Below are positions 7,401 to 13,732 of a stretch of 38,460 bases of DNA, in pieces; position 1 is the first letter of the stretch; each line of letters begins with the position of its first letter. This stretch comes from a virus. The stretch spans positions 1-38,460 of the IMG/VR virus record IMGVR_UViG_3300039412_000416, one strand, 5' to 3'. The position numbers and the translations under genes are program-made. The notes under the pieces are model-generated. The model ran no database searches. It was not told the DNA's origin and saw nothing but the letters and a program-made list of their open reading frames with translations.

Positions 7401-7578
7401 CTTCAAGGACCTGCCGCCGGAGGCCGCGGCGGCGCTGCTGAACGAGTACAAGCTGCCGGGCGCGCCGCAGAGCGTGGCGCAGGACCGGGTGGCGAAAGAG
7501 GCGCTGCGGCACCCGGCGGAGATGGGGTTGGCGCCGGAAAAACAGGGAATGGGGACGGAGGCCCAGAATGCGAGCTAA
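4453..7578 (+). CDS. Portal protein with an inserted histidine-phosphatase domain
   Basis: The portal is the dodecameric ring at the head vertex through which DNA enters and leaves. Portal-like parts are residues 1 to about 235 and about 426-1041: the first ends in NDGRALVVVDHILDAQRFG, the second resumes with GREIAEAYGKLEHKVPI and SKEYDFAYVKGMFP, as in long P22-type portals. A histidine-phosphatase domain lies between (about 237-415), in frame. It has RHGE at 240-243 (catalytic His241), DERGERQA, SSPVERS with Arg290, GGES at 345-348 and VTHD with His378. The usual catalytic Glu of the LRE-type motif is replaced by Ser314, so activity may be reduced. The insertion lies in what should be a surface loop. 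The C-terminal about 180 aa are Ala/Gln-rich and may be a disordered crown. AGGAG from the heptamer array sets the start. The portal call is strong, the phosphatase fold very strong; its role is unknown. Confidence 0.92.
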   Translation: MATQAVSYTQSPFPSGDGTGQAQDEEEQEPKMPQFDPGELAPFWASPHEPAQLSEDAEKQLWRLCDLVGNKDVAARRWEVEQSWEARLYDHGYQYLLPRKGGGWVMPPFATNYNRAGSNQNSRKWYGYETNIYSSYGEIITAALTRDIPAVRFEPQDPTSDGDITAARAATKYSRLFARANDLLDLQHQLVYYLRNDGRALVVVDHILDAQRFGRQKLQEPVVPENASAESEHPAIWLVRHGETEANADGKARGRLEIPLDERGERQADRAADWLKQRRVARIVSSPVERSLETARAVAQATGAPVEMDDRLASLNIGDLAGEDGQAAQGEIERYEEEPDTSMPGGESFNEFKARIEDALTELLDSATPDAPVAIVTHDSVITEIFRLLMGDDIPVGGQVPPGGVAAVEANPDGSWAAHTAFPAIAPEPARSRTRGLPRGREIAEAYGKLEHKVPINAMTLSDCPFVQVSKEYDFAYVKGMFPDKADKIKPGSAGAGENELDRIARINVALALEASYVTGDSMVRDCTVQRTWFRPSMFMEVEDLNVRAELLNEFPDGCLVVIAGEAFIFARQESIDDHCTLIQAFPGSGMNRPSLCSKLLSVQKRVNNWIDLLNDYFIRCVPARWFNVALGDPNQIKESASTPGPMIPYDASSLQNQAATGITPVWVEPAPQQNPAMWDAIMQFINGLAQLVSGALPSLFGAPSNTDASSGVAVAIQRDQALGRLGTPWHAMQVGTASYFAQAARLAARMRTEPICGMDGDTAVRLEISELKGQVLAFPENGANFPESWVQKQSRYQTLLMDAGNPLVAQFLSATPLNMRTAVRMAGIEELEMPQADAWEKQVGEIEILMRAEPAPNPAQQQALAAAEQLGAQAQGMAQGAATPEQANAARQGAAAAEQAKRAAQAMPPMVSSLPVDADCDDHATEMQTCLWWLNSPAGRAMKSGSPEERAGWLNVKLHMLAHKANVPPPTPPMKPVTVTANFKDLPPEAAAALLNEYKLPGAPQSVAQDRVAKEALRHPAEMGLAPEKQGMGTEAQNAS

Positions 7579-7801
7579 GAAGACTGCGGCCACAAGCGGG
7601 TCGGCGATTAGGGAACCGCGCACGCTTTGGAAAGCGAATTTAAGGGTGGGGACAGCGAAACACGATTTTCTCTTCCGTTGCGGCGAAGAATTTTCAGAGG
7701 CTTCGCTGCTGGCGGAGGATCTGCTGCAAACGAGCGAGAGCACACGGATTTTCGGTGCGGTGATTGTTGGAATCGAGCGGGTAGCGACGCTCAGAAACTG
7801 A
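7568..7801 (+). CDS. Small phage protein overlapping the portal end
   Basis: A 77 aa protein starting MRAKKTAATSG. The ATG lies 11 nt before the end of the portal frame, with GGAGG about 6 nt upstream, so translation is probably coupled. The middle (KANLRVGTAKHDFLFRCG, EEFSEASLLAEDLL) looks like a genuine folded sequence but matches no family I know. Its stop is followed directly by twin palindromes and the scaffold gene. The scaffold frame also extends upstream through this region (to 7627), but I judge that extension non-coding. Confidence 0.55.
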   Translation: MRAKKTAATSGSAIREPRTLWKANLRVGTAKHDFLFRCGEEFSEASLLAEDLLQTSESTRIFGAVIVGIERVATLRN

Positions 7802-7803
7802 GA

Positions 7804-7837
7804 TGTAACAAAAGTTACAAATGTAACAAAAGTTACA
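7804..7837. promoter_or_regulatory. Two identical 16-bp palindromes in tandem
   Basis: TGTAACAAAAGTTACA occurs at 7804-7819 and again at 7822-7837, an exact 18-bp period. Each is a perfect inverted repeat, TGTAAC and GTTACA around AAAA. They are AT-rich in a GC-rich region and lie just before the scaffold ribosome site (AAGGAGG). They look like paired protein-binding operators or RNA hairpins controlling scaffold translation. Confidence 0.5.
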
Positions 7838-7848
7838 AGGAGGTACCA

Positions 7849-9270
7849 ATGGACGGCGACGGGACGATGGTGGTGGATGCGGGCAGCGAGCAGGATGTGA
7901 GCTTGCTGGGCGATTTGGGCGGCGGGGATCAAGGCGACCAGGGCGACCAGGGGGACGCTGGGGATCAAGGCGACCAGGGCGATCAACAAGGGGATGCTGG
8001 GGACCAAGGCGATCAGGGAGACCAGGGAGACGCCGGCGCTGGCGGGGATGCGGCCGCGCAGGCTGCTCAGCGAGCGGACAAGACGCGCGCGGAGGTGGTG
8101 AAGTTTTTGCGCGAGGGCCGGAACGATCCGGAGCGGAAGCCGCTGATTGACGCGCTAAGCAAAGCATGGTACCGCGACCAGGAGTATGCGGCGCTGGGCG
8201 ACATCAAGGACCTGCGCAGCTTGAAGGAGCAGATCGACATTCTGGGAGGCCCGGAGTCGATTGGGCGGCTGCGGGACCTGGAAACCAGCGTGGAATCGAT
8301 CGACAAGATGGTGGACACGGGCGACCCGCAGGTGATACAAGACATGTTTGCGGAGAGCCCGGAGGGCATGAAAAAGCTGGTTCCGGTGGCGCTGGACCAG
8401 TTGCGCACACTGGATGCGCAGGCTTACGCCGCGGCGCTGACGCCGCACCTGGTGCAGGCAGTGGCGGCGAGCGGGCTGGGCGAGTGGATTGCCAGCGCGC
8501 GGGAGCTGCTGAACGATGCCTATAGCGCGACCGATCCCGAACACGCGAAGTTTTATATAGAGAAGGCCTTTCGGCAGGTGACGGGCGTGGCGCAGTGGAT
8601 TGCGGGCCTCGAAAAGCAGGGAACAGGTGAGCGAGTCAGCGAGTCAGCGAGTCAGCGAGTCAGCCCTGGGCGTGGCGTGAGTGGCGCGGGCGCCGGCGCT
8701 GGCCGGGGCGCCGCGGCTGGGGCGGGAACGGGCGATGGCGGCGGAGCCGATCTGACGGTGCAGGTGCAGCAGCAGCTTGTGCCGTGGGCCAAGACGGAGA
8801 TCGAGAAGGCGCTGAAGCCTCTGCTGGGCGCGACGAAGCTGGACGCGGCGAAGCAGGCGGACATGGTGAGCCTGATTGCGGCGGAGGTGGACCGTAGGTT
8901 GGCGGCGGACCAGAGCTTCCAAACCAACCTGAAGGCATGGCAGAAGACAGGTAAGGCGGATCGGATCCTGAAACAGTCGCAGAGCGGCATCTCGGGCGTG
9001 CTGGCGGCGAGCGCGCGGGCGGTGTGGGAACGGCATGGGACCAAGGGATCAAGGGACCAAGGGACCAGGACAACACAGAGGCAGGGAACAGGGAACAGGG
9101 AACAGGGAACAGGGAATCGCACGCAGACGGTGAACAAGACGGCGGTGCTGGTGAGCCGGAAGCCGGCGGACGGGGACTTTGCGCCGGGGCAGGACATGAT
9201 CGACGCGATGATCAAGCAGCAGGGGTACATCAAGGACGGGAACGGGCGCAAGCTGGTGCGGTGGAAGTAA
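7849..9270 (+). CDS. Scaffold-like capsid assembly protein
   Basis: A 473 aa protein between portal and capsid genes, the usual place for a scaffold. The start is the ATG after AAGGAGG, not the upstream in-frame one. Residues about 26-65 form collagen-like G-x-y triplets (GDQ and GDA). A helical acidic region follows (VKFLREG, LKEQIDILGG, ESIDKMVDTG, LDQLRTLDAQAY), then an Ala/Gly linker and a helical C-terminal half (EKALKPLLGATKLDAAKQADM). Two short tandem arrays are translated in frame: GAGTCAGC units (8631-8664) and GGGACCAA/GGGAACA units (9036-9115). The ending IDAMIKQQGYIKDGNGRKLV resembles the short basic capsid-binding tail of scaffolds. The scaffold role rests on position and composition. 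An intrinsic terminator follows at once. Confidence 0.7.
   Translation: MDGDGTMVVDAGSEQDVSLLGDLGGGDQGDQGDQGDAGDQGDQGDQQGDAGDQGDQGDQGDAGAGGDAAAQAAQRADKTRAEVVKFLREGRNDPERKPLIDALSKAWYRDQEYAALGDIKDLRSLKEQIDILGGPESIGRLRDLETSVESIDKMVDTGDPQVIQDMFAESPEGMKKLVPVALDQLRTLDAQAYAAALTPHLVQAVAASGLGEWIASARELLNDAYSATDPEHAKFYIEKAFRQVTGVAQWIAGLEKQGTGERVSESASQRVSPGRGVSGAGAGAGRGAAAGAGTGDGGGADLTVQVQQQLVPWAKTEIEKALKPLLGATKLDAAKQADMVSLIAAEVDRRLAADQSFQTNLKAWQKTGKADRILKQSQSGISGVLAASARAVWERHGTKGSRDQGTRTTQRQGTGNREQGTGNRTQTVNKTAVLVSRKPADGDFAPGQDMIDAMIKQQGYIKDGNGRKLVRWK
8631..8664. repeat. GCGAGTCA 8-bp tandem array inside the scaffold gene
   Basis: About four exact GCGAGTCA units are translated as Ser/Glu/Gln/Arg-rich sequence in the linker of the scaffold protein. 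Confidence 0.8.
9036..9115. repeat. GGGACCAA and GGGAACA tandem arrays inside the scaffold gene
   Basis: At 9036-9069 about four 8-bp GGGACCAA-like units, and at 9082-9115 about five exact 7-bp GGGAACA units, are translated in frame into a Gly/Thr/Arg/Gln-rich linker. These are the same units that lie between genes elsewhere. Confidence 0.85.
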
Positions 9271-9292
9271 GCCGGGATTCCTCCCGGCTTTT
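9271..9292 (+). terminator. Intrinsic terminator after the scaffold gene
   Basis: A perfect 7-bp stem, GCCGGGA and TCCCGGC around loop TTCC, is followed by TTTT. It begins immediately after the scaffold stop codon. This would reduce transcription into the capsid region, consistent with a separate promoter before the capsid gene. Confidence 0.75.
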
Positions 9293-9430
9293 CCGGTCAC
9301 CTGAAAATAGGATTACCGATTTGCAATGAGGCACGAAACAGGCGGGATTTGCGTTGCGAAGAGGTTTGGCTGGGGTGACCTTTGCAGTAAGAATAGCACA
9401 ACCGGCGACGGAGCGGTCGCGGAGGCAAAC

Positions 9431-9778
9431 ATGGAAAGACAAGCGCAGGGAAAATTGGTGACGGGACGCAGCCAACGGAACAACGCCGCAACACGGCCAG
9501 CCGCAACAGGACCAAGCAGGACGCTGCCGCCAGAGCCGGATCAGTGCGAGGCAGTAAACACAGCCAGCCTTATGGAGAGGCTGGAAAGCTTGGCGGAAGT
9601 GTTGCAATGCCAGATCAGCGCCCTTGCGGACCAGATTGTCTGTGATGAGTCCGGGAATGGGCAAGGAACGTCTGTGCCCACAGGCCTGAACAAGCGGCTG
9701 GAGCGTGTGGTTCGTATCCTTGCGGCTGCCAACGAGACCGTGGAGGGTTTCGCGGTATACCTTGGGATCAAACTCTGA
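9431..9778 (+). CDS. Hypothetical phage protein with helical C-terminal half
   Basis: A 115 aa protein. The start is chosen at MERQAQGK because CGGAGG lies about 6 nt upstream; the frame is open further upstream to 9326 without a ribosome site. The N-terminal 40 residues are low-complexity (Thr, Asn, Ala, Pro). Residues about 45-115 are helical (SLMERLESLAEVLQCQ, NKRLERVVRILAAANETVEGF) and could form a helical bundle or coiled coil. The 138 nt before it hold the scaffold terminator and no clear gene. Function unknown. Confidence 0.6.
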   Translation: MERQAQGKLVTGRSQRNNAATRPAATGPSRTLPPEPDQCEAVNTASLMERLESLAEVLQCQISALADQIVCDESGNGQGTSVPTGLNKRLERVVRILAAANETVEGFAVYLGIKL

Positions 9779-9814
9779 GCAAACGGTGAGGGCGCGGCCG
9801 CTATCGGGGGACAA

Positions 9815-9910
9815 ATGGCGCGGCGGTCAATACTCCGGCGCCAGAAGATGCAGATCCGATGGCCTGCATTAGCGGCGGTCGCGCACCGATCCCTGAAACC
9901 TGAAACCTGA
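9815..9910 (+). CDS. Possible 31-aa basic peptide
   Basis: A frame beginning MARRSILRRQKMQIRWPAL is preceded by GGGGGA with about 4 nt spacing and ends (KPET, stop) inside a GGTTTCA-type array read as CCTGAAA. It is short, basic and plausible but only weakly supported. Confidence 0.35.
   Translation: MARRSILRRQKMQIRWPALAAVAHRSLKPET
9889..9910. repeat. CCTGAAA short tandem array
   Basis: CCCTGAAACCTGAAACCTGA: three 7-bp units, the complement of the GGTTTCA flavour seen at 3133 and 19089. Confidence 0.65.
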
Positions 9911-9925
9911 CAAAGAGGAGGCAGC

Positions 9926-10189
9926 ATGGAAGAGGACATGGTGGGCGTGGACGCTGAGGATCGGGAGACCGAGAGCGGCGAGTTCAATGAAGACGAGCAG
10001 GTTTTTCTACGCGCCCATCGGCGCGGGCAGGAGACCTTTACCCTGGTGGCGCAGGACCGGAGCGCGCCGCGCACGATCCTGTACTGGATTGGCGAGAACT
10101 TTGAGACGGCGCCGCCGGAGAAGCTGCGGGATGCCTTCGAACGGGCGCTGCGGATGCGGGAGTACAGCCCAAGGAAGTGGGCGGACTGA
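9926..10189 (+). CDS. Small conserved-looking phage protein
   Basis: An 87 aa acidic protein. A strong site, AAGAGGAGG, lies 6 nt before the ATG. After a disordered acidic N-terminus (MEEDMVGVDAEDRETESGEF), a compact segment follows: ETFTLVAQDRSAPRTILYWI, then GENFETAPPEKLRDAFERAL. I recognise the general pattern (AQD-SAP...WI.NF..AP..KLRDA) from other phage proteins of unknown function. It is followed by a heptamer array and the DUF5131 gene. Confidence 0.7.
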   Translation: MEEDMVGVDAEDRETESGEFNEDEQVFLRAHRRGQETFTLVAQDRSAPRTILYWIGENFETAPPEKLRDAFERALRMREYSPRKWAD

Positions 10190-10191
10190 GA

Positions 10192-10263
10192 GACAGCCGC
10201 TAGCTGCTAGCTTCTAGCCTCTAGCTAGGAGCTAAAAGCTAGAAGCTGGAAGCTGGAAGCTGC
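10192..10263. repeat. Inverted heptamer array, left copy of a 47-bp direct repeat
   Basis: AGCTNCT-type units are followed by their complements, so the array can fold on itself. Positions 10194-10240 are identical over 47 bp to 11236-11282 on the other side of the DUF5131 gene. Confidence 0.8.
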
Positions 10264-10280
10264 GACCGAAGGGAGCACTG

Positions 10281-11252
10281 ATGGGGGCGAAGACGGGGAT
10301 TGAATGGACGGATTCGACGTGGAATCCGTTTATGGGCTGTTCGCGGGTGAGCGAGGGTTGCCGGCATTGTTATGCGGAGCGGTTCGCGCGGCGACTGGAG
10401 AGTAAGCCGAACTACGCGGGCCTCACGCAGATTGTGAATGGCGCGGCGGTGTGGAGCGGGGATCTGAAAGAGGGGTCCGGAGACACCTGGGATGCGCCGT
10501 TCCACTGGAAAAAGCCACGCAATATCTTCGTTAACTCGATGAGTGATTTGTTCCACCCGAAGGCCCGCTTGGCTGGTTGGATTTCTAGGGTTTTGGCTGT
10601 GGTCGCGCTGGCTCCCCGCCACAGATTTCAGGTTCTGACAAAGCGCCCCGAGTTGATGCTGGAGTTTTTCCAACAGTTCTATTCGGCGGAGGAATGGGCT
10701 GAATCCTTGAGCACACTGCGGGATGAAGACGATATTCCGCTGTTTGGCGAGAATGCCGAGTGCGCCATTGCCAACGCCATCAATGGGGTGCTGGGCGACG
10801 GGCACAACGTGGGCTGGCCGATGCGCAACCTGTGGCTGGGCGTGAGTGACGAAGGCAATCAGCACCAACGCTTAGATTTGCTCCAGCAGACTCCTGCAGC
10901 GAAGCGATTTGTATCCTTTGAGCCGCTGATTTTCGATCTTGGAAAAGTCAATCTCGAACACATCGATTGGGTGATCTGCGGAGGTGAGAGCGGCCCTGGC
11001 GCGCGGCCGATGCACACGGATTGGGCGCGGAGCCTGCGGGACCAGTGCGTGGCTGCGGGCGTGCCGTTCTTCTTCAAGCAATGGGGCGAGTGGTGCGACT
11101 GGGACCAACTGCCAGAAGATACAGCGCAACGTCTTGATGCTAATGGAGAAACGCCCACCGAAGGCCTTCTCCGTGTCGGCAAGAAAGCCGCCGAGGCGCT
11201 GCTGGATGGGCGCGAGTGGAAGGAGTTTCCAAAGGCAGCCGCTAGCTGCTAG
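10281..11252 (+). CDS. DUF5131 family protein (phage Gp37/Gp68 type)
   Basis: A 323 aa protein starting GAKTGIEWTDSTWNPFMGC, the hallmark of the family. The three-cysteine motif is C20-x6-C27-x2-C30 (GCSRVSEGCRHCYAERF), a variant of the radical SAM cluster motif. Later blocks fit the family: NIFVNSMSDLFH, RFQVLTKRPELM, PMRNLWLGVS, RFVSFEPLI, DWVICGGESGPGARPMH, VPFFFKQWG. The family is thought to bind an iron-sulfur cluster; its reaction is not established. Its frequent neighbour, the three-Cys-motif partner TcmP, is absent here. AAGGGAG precedes the ATG. The last residues (AAASC) and the stop come from the repeat array. The gene sits between two 47-bp direct repeats, suggesting it is an exchangeable cassette. 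Confidence 0.9.
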   Translation: MGAKTGIEWTDSTWNPFMGCSRVSEGCRHCYAERFARRLESKPNYAGLTQIVNGAAVWSGDLKEGSGDTWDAPFHWKKPRNIFVNSMSDLFHPKARLAGWISRVLAVVALAPRHRFQVLTKRPELMLEFFQQFYSAEEWAESLSTLRDEDDIPLFGENAECAIANAINGVLGDGHNVGWPMRNLWLGVSDEGNQHQRLDLLQQTPAAKRFVSFEPLIFDLGKVNLEHIDWVICGGESGPGARPMHTDWARSLRDQCVAAGVPFFFKQWGEWCDWDQLPEDTAQRLDANGETPTEGLLRVGKKAAEALLDGREWKEFPKAAASC

Positions 11253-11301
11253 CTTCTAGCCTCTAGCTAGGAGCTAAAAGCTGGAGGCTAGAGGCTGCTT
11301 T
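11235..11301. repeat. Inverted heptamer array, right copy of the 47-bp direct repeat
   Basis: Positions 11236-11282 repeat 10194-10240 exactly. The stop codon of the DUF5131 gene lies inside it. The array continues with GCTGGAGGCTAGAGGCT. Confidence 0.8.
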
Positions 11302-11314
11302 TCCACACCCCCTC

Positions 11315-11344
11315 TTGACAGGTGGGAAATTTCAGGAGTAGGGT
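11315..11344 (+). promoter_or_regulatory. Candidate promoter for the capsid transcript
   Basis: A perfect -35 TTGACA (11315-11320) is followed after 18 bp by TAGGGT (11339-11344), which matches TATAAT at 3 of 6. It lies at the head of a 320-nt untranslated leader and downstream of the scaffold terminator, where a new promoter for capsid protein would be useful. The -10 is weak. Confidence 0.4.
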
Positions 11345-11666
11345 GCTTGCAAGCGCCGTTTCAGCGGGAGTGGCGCGCCGTGAGGTTTGATCGACTTTCA
11401 GTACGACCGGGAAACCGGGGCGTTGGGCTGAGACGTGGCAATTCCCTCCGCGATAATAAGGACTGGGAATGGCAGCCCGGAAAGACGGGCACTGTTTTAC
11501 AGCCACCGGGATGTGCGGGCCGGGACCGCCCTTAAACTACACGGCTCCTCGCGGCTGACAATCCGGCCAACGACCAAGGCAACCTGTTGCCTTACCCAAC
11601 GCAGGGGCACGGACAATCGCACACGGCCAAAGGCCGCGTGCCTGAATCCAAGTTCAGGAGATTGTC
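11345..11666 (+). ncRNA. Hairpin-rich leader upstream of the capsid gene
   Basis: No convincing coding frame is seen in these 320 nt. Predicted stems by eye are: GCGCC/GGCGC near 11353-11376; CCGG-GAAA-CCGG (11407-11418, a GNRA-type loop); GCCCG/CGGGC (11475-11490); AAGGCAA/TTGCCTT with loop CCTG (11576-11593 region); a 10-bp stem with one mismatch, 11619-11628 with 11632-11641; and CCTGAA/TTCAGG (11641-11658). The last stem pairs the first bases of the capsid Shine-Dalgarno (AGGAG, 11656-11660). This looks like a structured 5' leader or cis-regulatory RNA. I do not match it to a named RNA family. Confidence 0.45.
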
Positions 11667-12989
11667 ATGGCGAGTCCCCTCGTGGAATCGGCCTTAGAAG
11701 CAATTGAATTGGATGCGTTCTCCAAGCGCATCTCCGATCTGGCGCCGCATGACGAAACGCTCTACGGCTACCTGAAGAGAAACGCAACCACCATCCCCAT
11801 CAGCAATGTGACCGCTGCGGGCGGCGTGACCCGGCCTTCGTTCCGCGTGCCCTTCCGGGCGCAGGCGGGCGCAGCCATCTCGCAGGGAACCGGCAATGCC
11901 GATTCGCTGGGACGCGGCACCGGCTCGAAATGGGCAGCCTTCGCGCTGTCTCCGGTCTTCTACTACTCGACCTGCGAAATCAGCTTTCTGGCGCGCATTT
12001 CGACCGAGGGCGCGAAGCGCGGCCTCTTCAACGTGCAGGCGCAGGAGCTGAAGAACACCTTTACCCAGGCGACTGGGGGCCTGGAGGCGCTGCTGCAGGG
12101 CGACGGCACCGGAACATTGGACCAGATCCCGTCGACGGCGACCATCACGGGTACGACCGGAAACGTGTGCACCATCGTGGGCCTGAACAACGCCTTCCGG
12201 TTCCAGGACCAGCAGACGGTGCAGTATTTCAGCGCCGTAGGCTCGTCGCCGACGCTGATCGGCAGCTTTACCGTCGCCTACGTCGATCCCGTGACCCAGA
12301 CGATCACAACCGACGCCGCCGGATGGAGCGCGGCGGCTCCGGTGGCCGGCAACTACCTGGTGGTGAATGGATCGAGCGCCGGAGTAGGCGCGTCGATTCT
12401 GGGCCTGGATGCGTGGCTGGTGAACTCGCCGACCGGCTCGATCGGCGGACTGCTGCGGCAGAACTTTGGCGGACGGCTTTCGACCCCGGAGATCGACCTG
12501 CGTGGCGCCAGCATTACGCTGAGCACCGGGCTGCGCGCGCTGACGCTGCTGTTGCGGGCGTTGGGGCCGCAGAACCAGGCCGCGAAGAATTCGGTGTGGT
12601 ACTGCGGGCCGGACCAGGCGATGCAGATGGCCGAGCTGTATCTGAACTCCATTTACAGCGAGACCAGCCGCAACGCCGGGGACGTGACGCCGGACGTGGC
12701 GAAGCGCGAGTGGCCGAAACAGTATGCCGGGCGGCCGGTGCTCGTGGGCATGAACGCCACGCCGGGCGAGTTGAAGCTGTTTACCGCCGATGTCGCGTAC
12801 CTCGGGGAGCTTCTGCCCCTTGAGCTCTACGACTTTGGCGGAGGCATCACCAGCGCTGCCGTGCCGGATATTGTGAACGGCGGCTATCTGACCTCGACCA
12901 TGTTTGCCTACGTGACCGCGCTGAACTTGGCGTTCAGCAACGTGCGCGCGGCGGTGCGGGTGGACAACGCGGCGCAGCCGACGATCTAA
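11667..12989 (+). CDS. Major capsid protein
   Basis: A 440 aa protein in the usual place after the scaffold, AGGAGA 6 nt before the ATG. The N-terminal helix (ASPLVESALEAIELDAFSKRI) is followed by an extended arm-like region with TRPSFRVPFRAQAG, then helical and beta segments: LKNTFTQATGGLEALLQGDG, a beta insert (residues about 150-230, rich in Thr/Gly/Val), RALTLLLRALGPQNQAAKNS, WYCGPDQAMQMAELYLNSIY and a C-terminal GGGITSAAVPDIVNGGYLTS. The length and arrangement fit an HK97-fold capsid with an inserted beta domain, as in P22-like phages. The name comes from position, size and pattern; no diagnostic short motif exists for this family. Confidence 0.8.
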   Translation: MASPLVESALEAIELDAFSKRISDLAPHDETLYGYLKRNATTIPISNVTAAGGVTRPSFRVPFRAQAGAAISQGTGNADSLGRGTGSKWAAFALSPVFYYSTCEISFLARISTEGAKRGLFNVQAQELKNTFTQATGGLEALLQGDGTGTLDQIPSTATITGTTGNVCTIVGLNNAFRFQDQQTVQYFSAVGSSPTLIGSFTVAYVDPVTQTITTDAAGWSAAAPVAGNYLVVNGSSAGVGASILGLDAWLVNSPTGSIGGLLRQNFGGRLSTPEIDLRGASITLSTGLRALTLLLRALGPQNQAAKNSVWYCGPDQAMQMAELYLNSIYSETSRNAGDVTPDVAKREWPKQYAGRPVLVGMNATPGELKLFTADVAYLGELLPLELYDFGGGITSAAVPDIVNGGYLTSTMFAYVTALNLAFSNVRAAVRVDNAAQPTI

Positions 12990-12991
12990 AA

Positions 12992-13084
12992 GACAGCTTT
13001 TAGCTGTTAGCTTCTAGCTTTTAGCTCCGAAGTTGGAACCGGGGCTTCTGGCTAGAAGCTAATAGCTAATGGCTAATGGCTGTT
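12992..13084. repeat. Inverted heptamer arrays after the capsid gene
   Basis: AGCTTTTAGCTGTTAGCTTCTAGC is mirrored after a 35-nt centre by GCTAGAAGCT, AATAGCTAATGGCT and AATGGCT. It could fold as a long stem and might act as a weak terminator or RNA-stability element after the abundant capsid message. Confidence 0.7.
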
Positions 13085-13104
13085 TTTACGAGAGGAGGGC
13101 CGTG

Positions 13105-13692
13105 GTGGAGGCTCCGGGGCTTTACCAGAAGGAGTTGGCGCGGTTCGGCAGCGTGGCGGAGGACAAGCCGCGCTACCGGCTGCACTGGATCGGCGACCCC
13201 ATGCCGGACTTTCCCGAGCACAAATTTGCCTGCCCGTGCGACTGCTGGGCGCTGATCTGGTGGGTGGACAACGACAGCGAGGCTCCCGGCAGCGGCGGCG
13301 GCTACGCATTGCTGCAGGCTTTCTACACCCAGGATGGCGGCCTGTTTGTGCCCACCATGCTGGATACCGTGGGCCTGAACCAGCGCGTGGTGGTGATGAT
13401 GGCCGGCGAGGCGGAGAAGCATCGCCGGGACTTTGCGCGGATCCGGCACGCGCAACTGGAACGGGAGCGGCAGCGGGTGAACGAGGCCCTGAGCAGCCAG
13501 ATTGCCGACGTGCTGCAGGACGCGATGCCGCAGTTTACGGGGCCGACCAGTTTTGGGGCAAGCGGAGGCGCTTTGCCGACCGTGGTGGAACGGAAGGTGG
13601 AGCAGATAGAGAGAAATCTCGCAACCATTACCCGTCGGGCGCGGCAGATGCCGCGGGGCCCGGCAATCAGGCAGCTCAAGGCTGAAGGCTAG
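13105..13692 (+). CDS. Phage structural or assembly protein, unknown
   Basis: A 195 aa product with a GTG start. AGGAGG (13093-13098) is 6 nt before this GTG and 3 nt before another at 13102. An ATG at 13069 lies in the repeat and has no ribosome site. The N-terminal half has LHWIGDPMPDFPEHKFACP and CDCWALIWWVDNDSEAPGSG, i.e. a compact, aromatic, Cys-containing domain. The C-terminal half is helical and charged (EAEKHRRDFARIRHAQLERE, VNEALSSQIADVLQDAMP). The stop codon falls in the next heptamer array. It sits in the head-tail module; role unknown. Confidence 0.65.
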   Translation: MEAPGLYQKELARFGSVAEDKPRYRLHWIGDPMPDFPEHKFACPCDCWALIWWVDNDSEAPGSGGGYALLQAFYTQDGGLFVPTMLDTVGLNQRVVVMMAGEAEKHRRDFARIRHAQLERERQRVNEALSSQIADVLQDAMPQFTGPTSFGASGGALPTVVERKVEQIERNLATITRRARQMPRGPAIRQLKAEG

Positions 13693-13713
13693 AAGCCAGA
13701 GGCCGGGAGCTGC
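13674..13713. repeat. GGCTAGAAGCC-type heptamer array
   Basis: AAGGCTGAAGGCTAGAAGCC is followed by AGAGGCCGGGAGCTGC. The stop codon of the gene at 13105 is the TAG of this array. Confidence 0.65.
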
Positions 13714-13732
13714 TTTCGAGAGGCGGAGGCAC

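Noticed and set aside
7627-7848. Upstream extension of the scaffold frame to 7627
   Set aside because: The extension overlaps the 77-aa gene in another frame and runs through the palindromes. The strong AAGGAGG site is directly before 7849.
6904-8007. 367-aa minus-strand frame across the portal/scaffold boundary
   Set aside because: It crosses the portal end, the twin palindromes and the scaffold start. The composition is Arg/Pro/His-rich antisense.
11299-11307. DnaA-box-like TTTTCCACA at the end of a heptamer array
   Set aside because: A single site in GC-rich DNA; about two such matches are expected by chance in the window.
11435-11707. Coding frame inside the capsid leader
   Set aside because: No ribosome site, odd composition, and it runs into the capsid gene in the wrong frame. 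Stems are more convincing than codons here.
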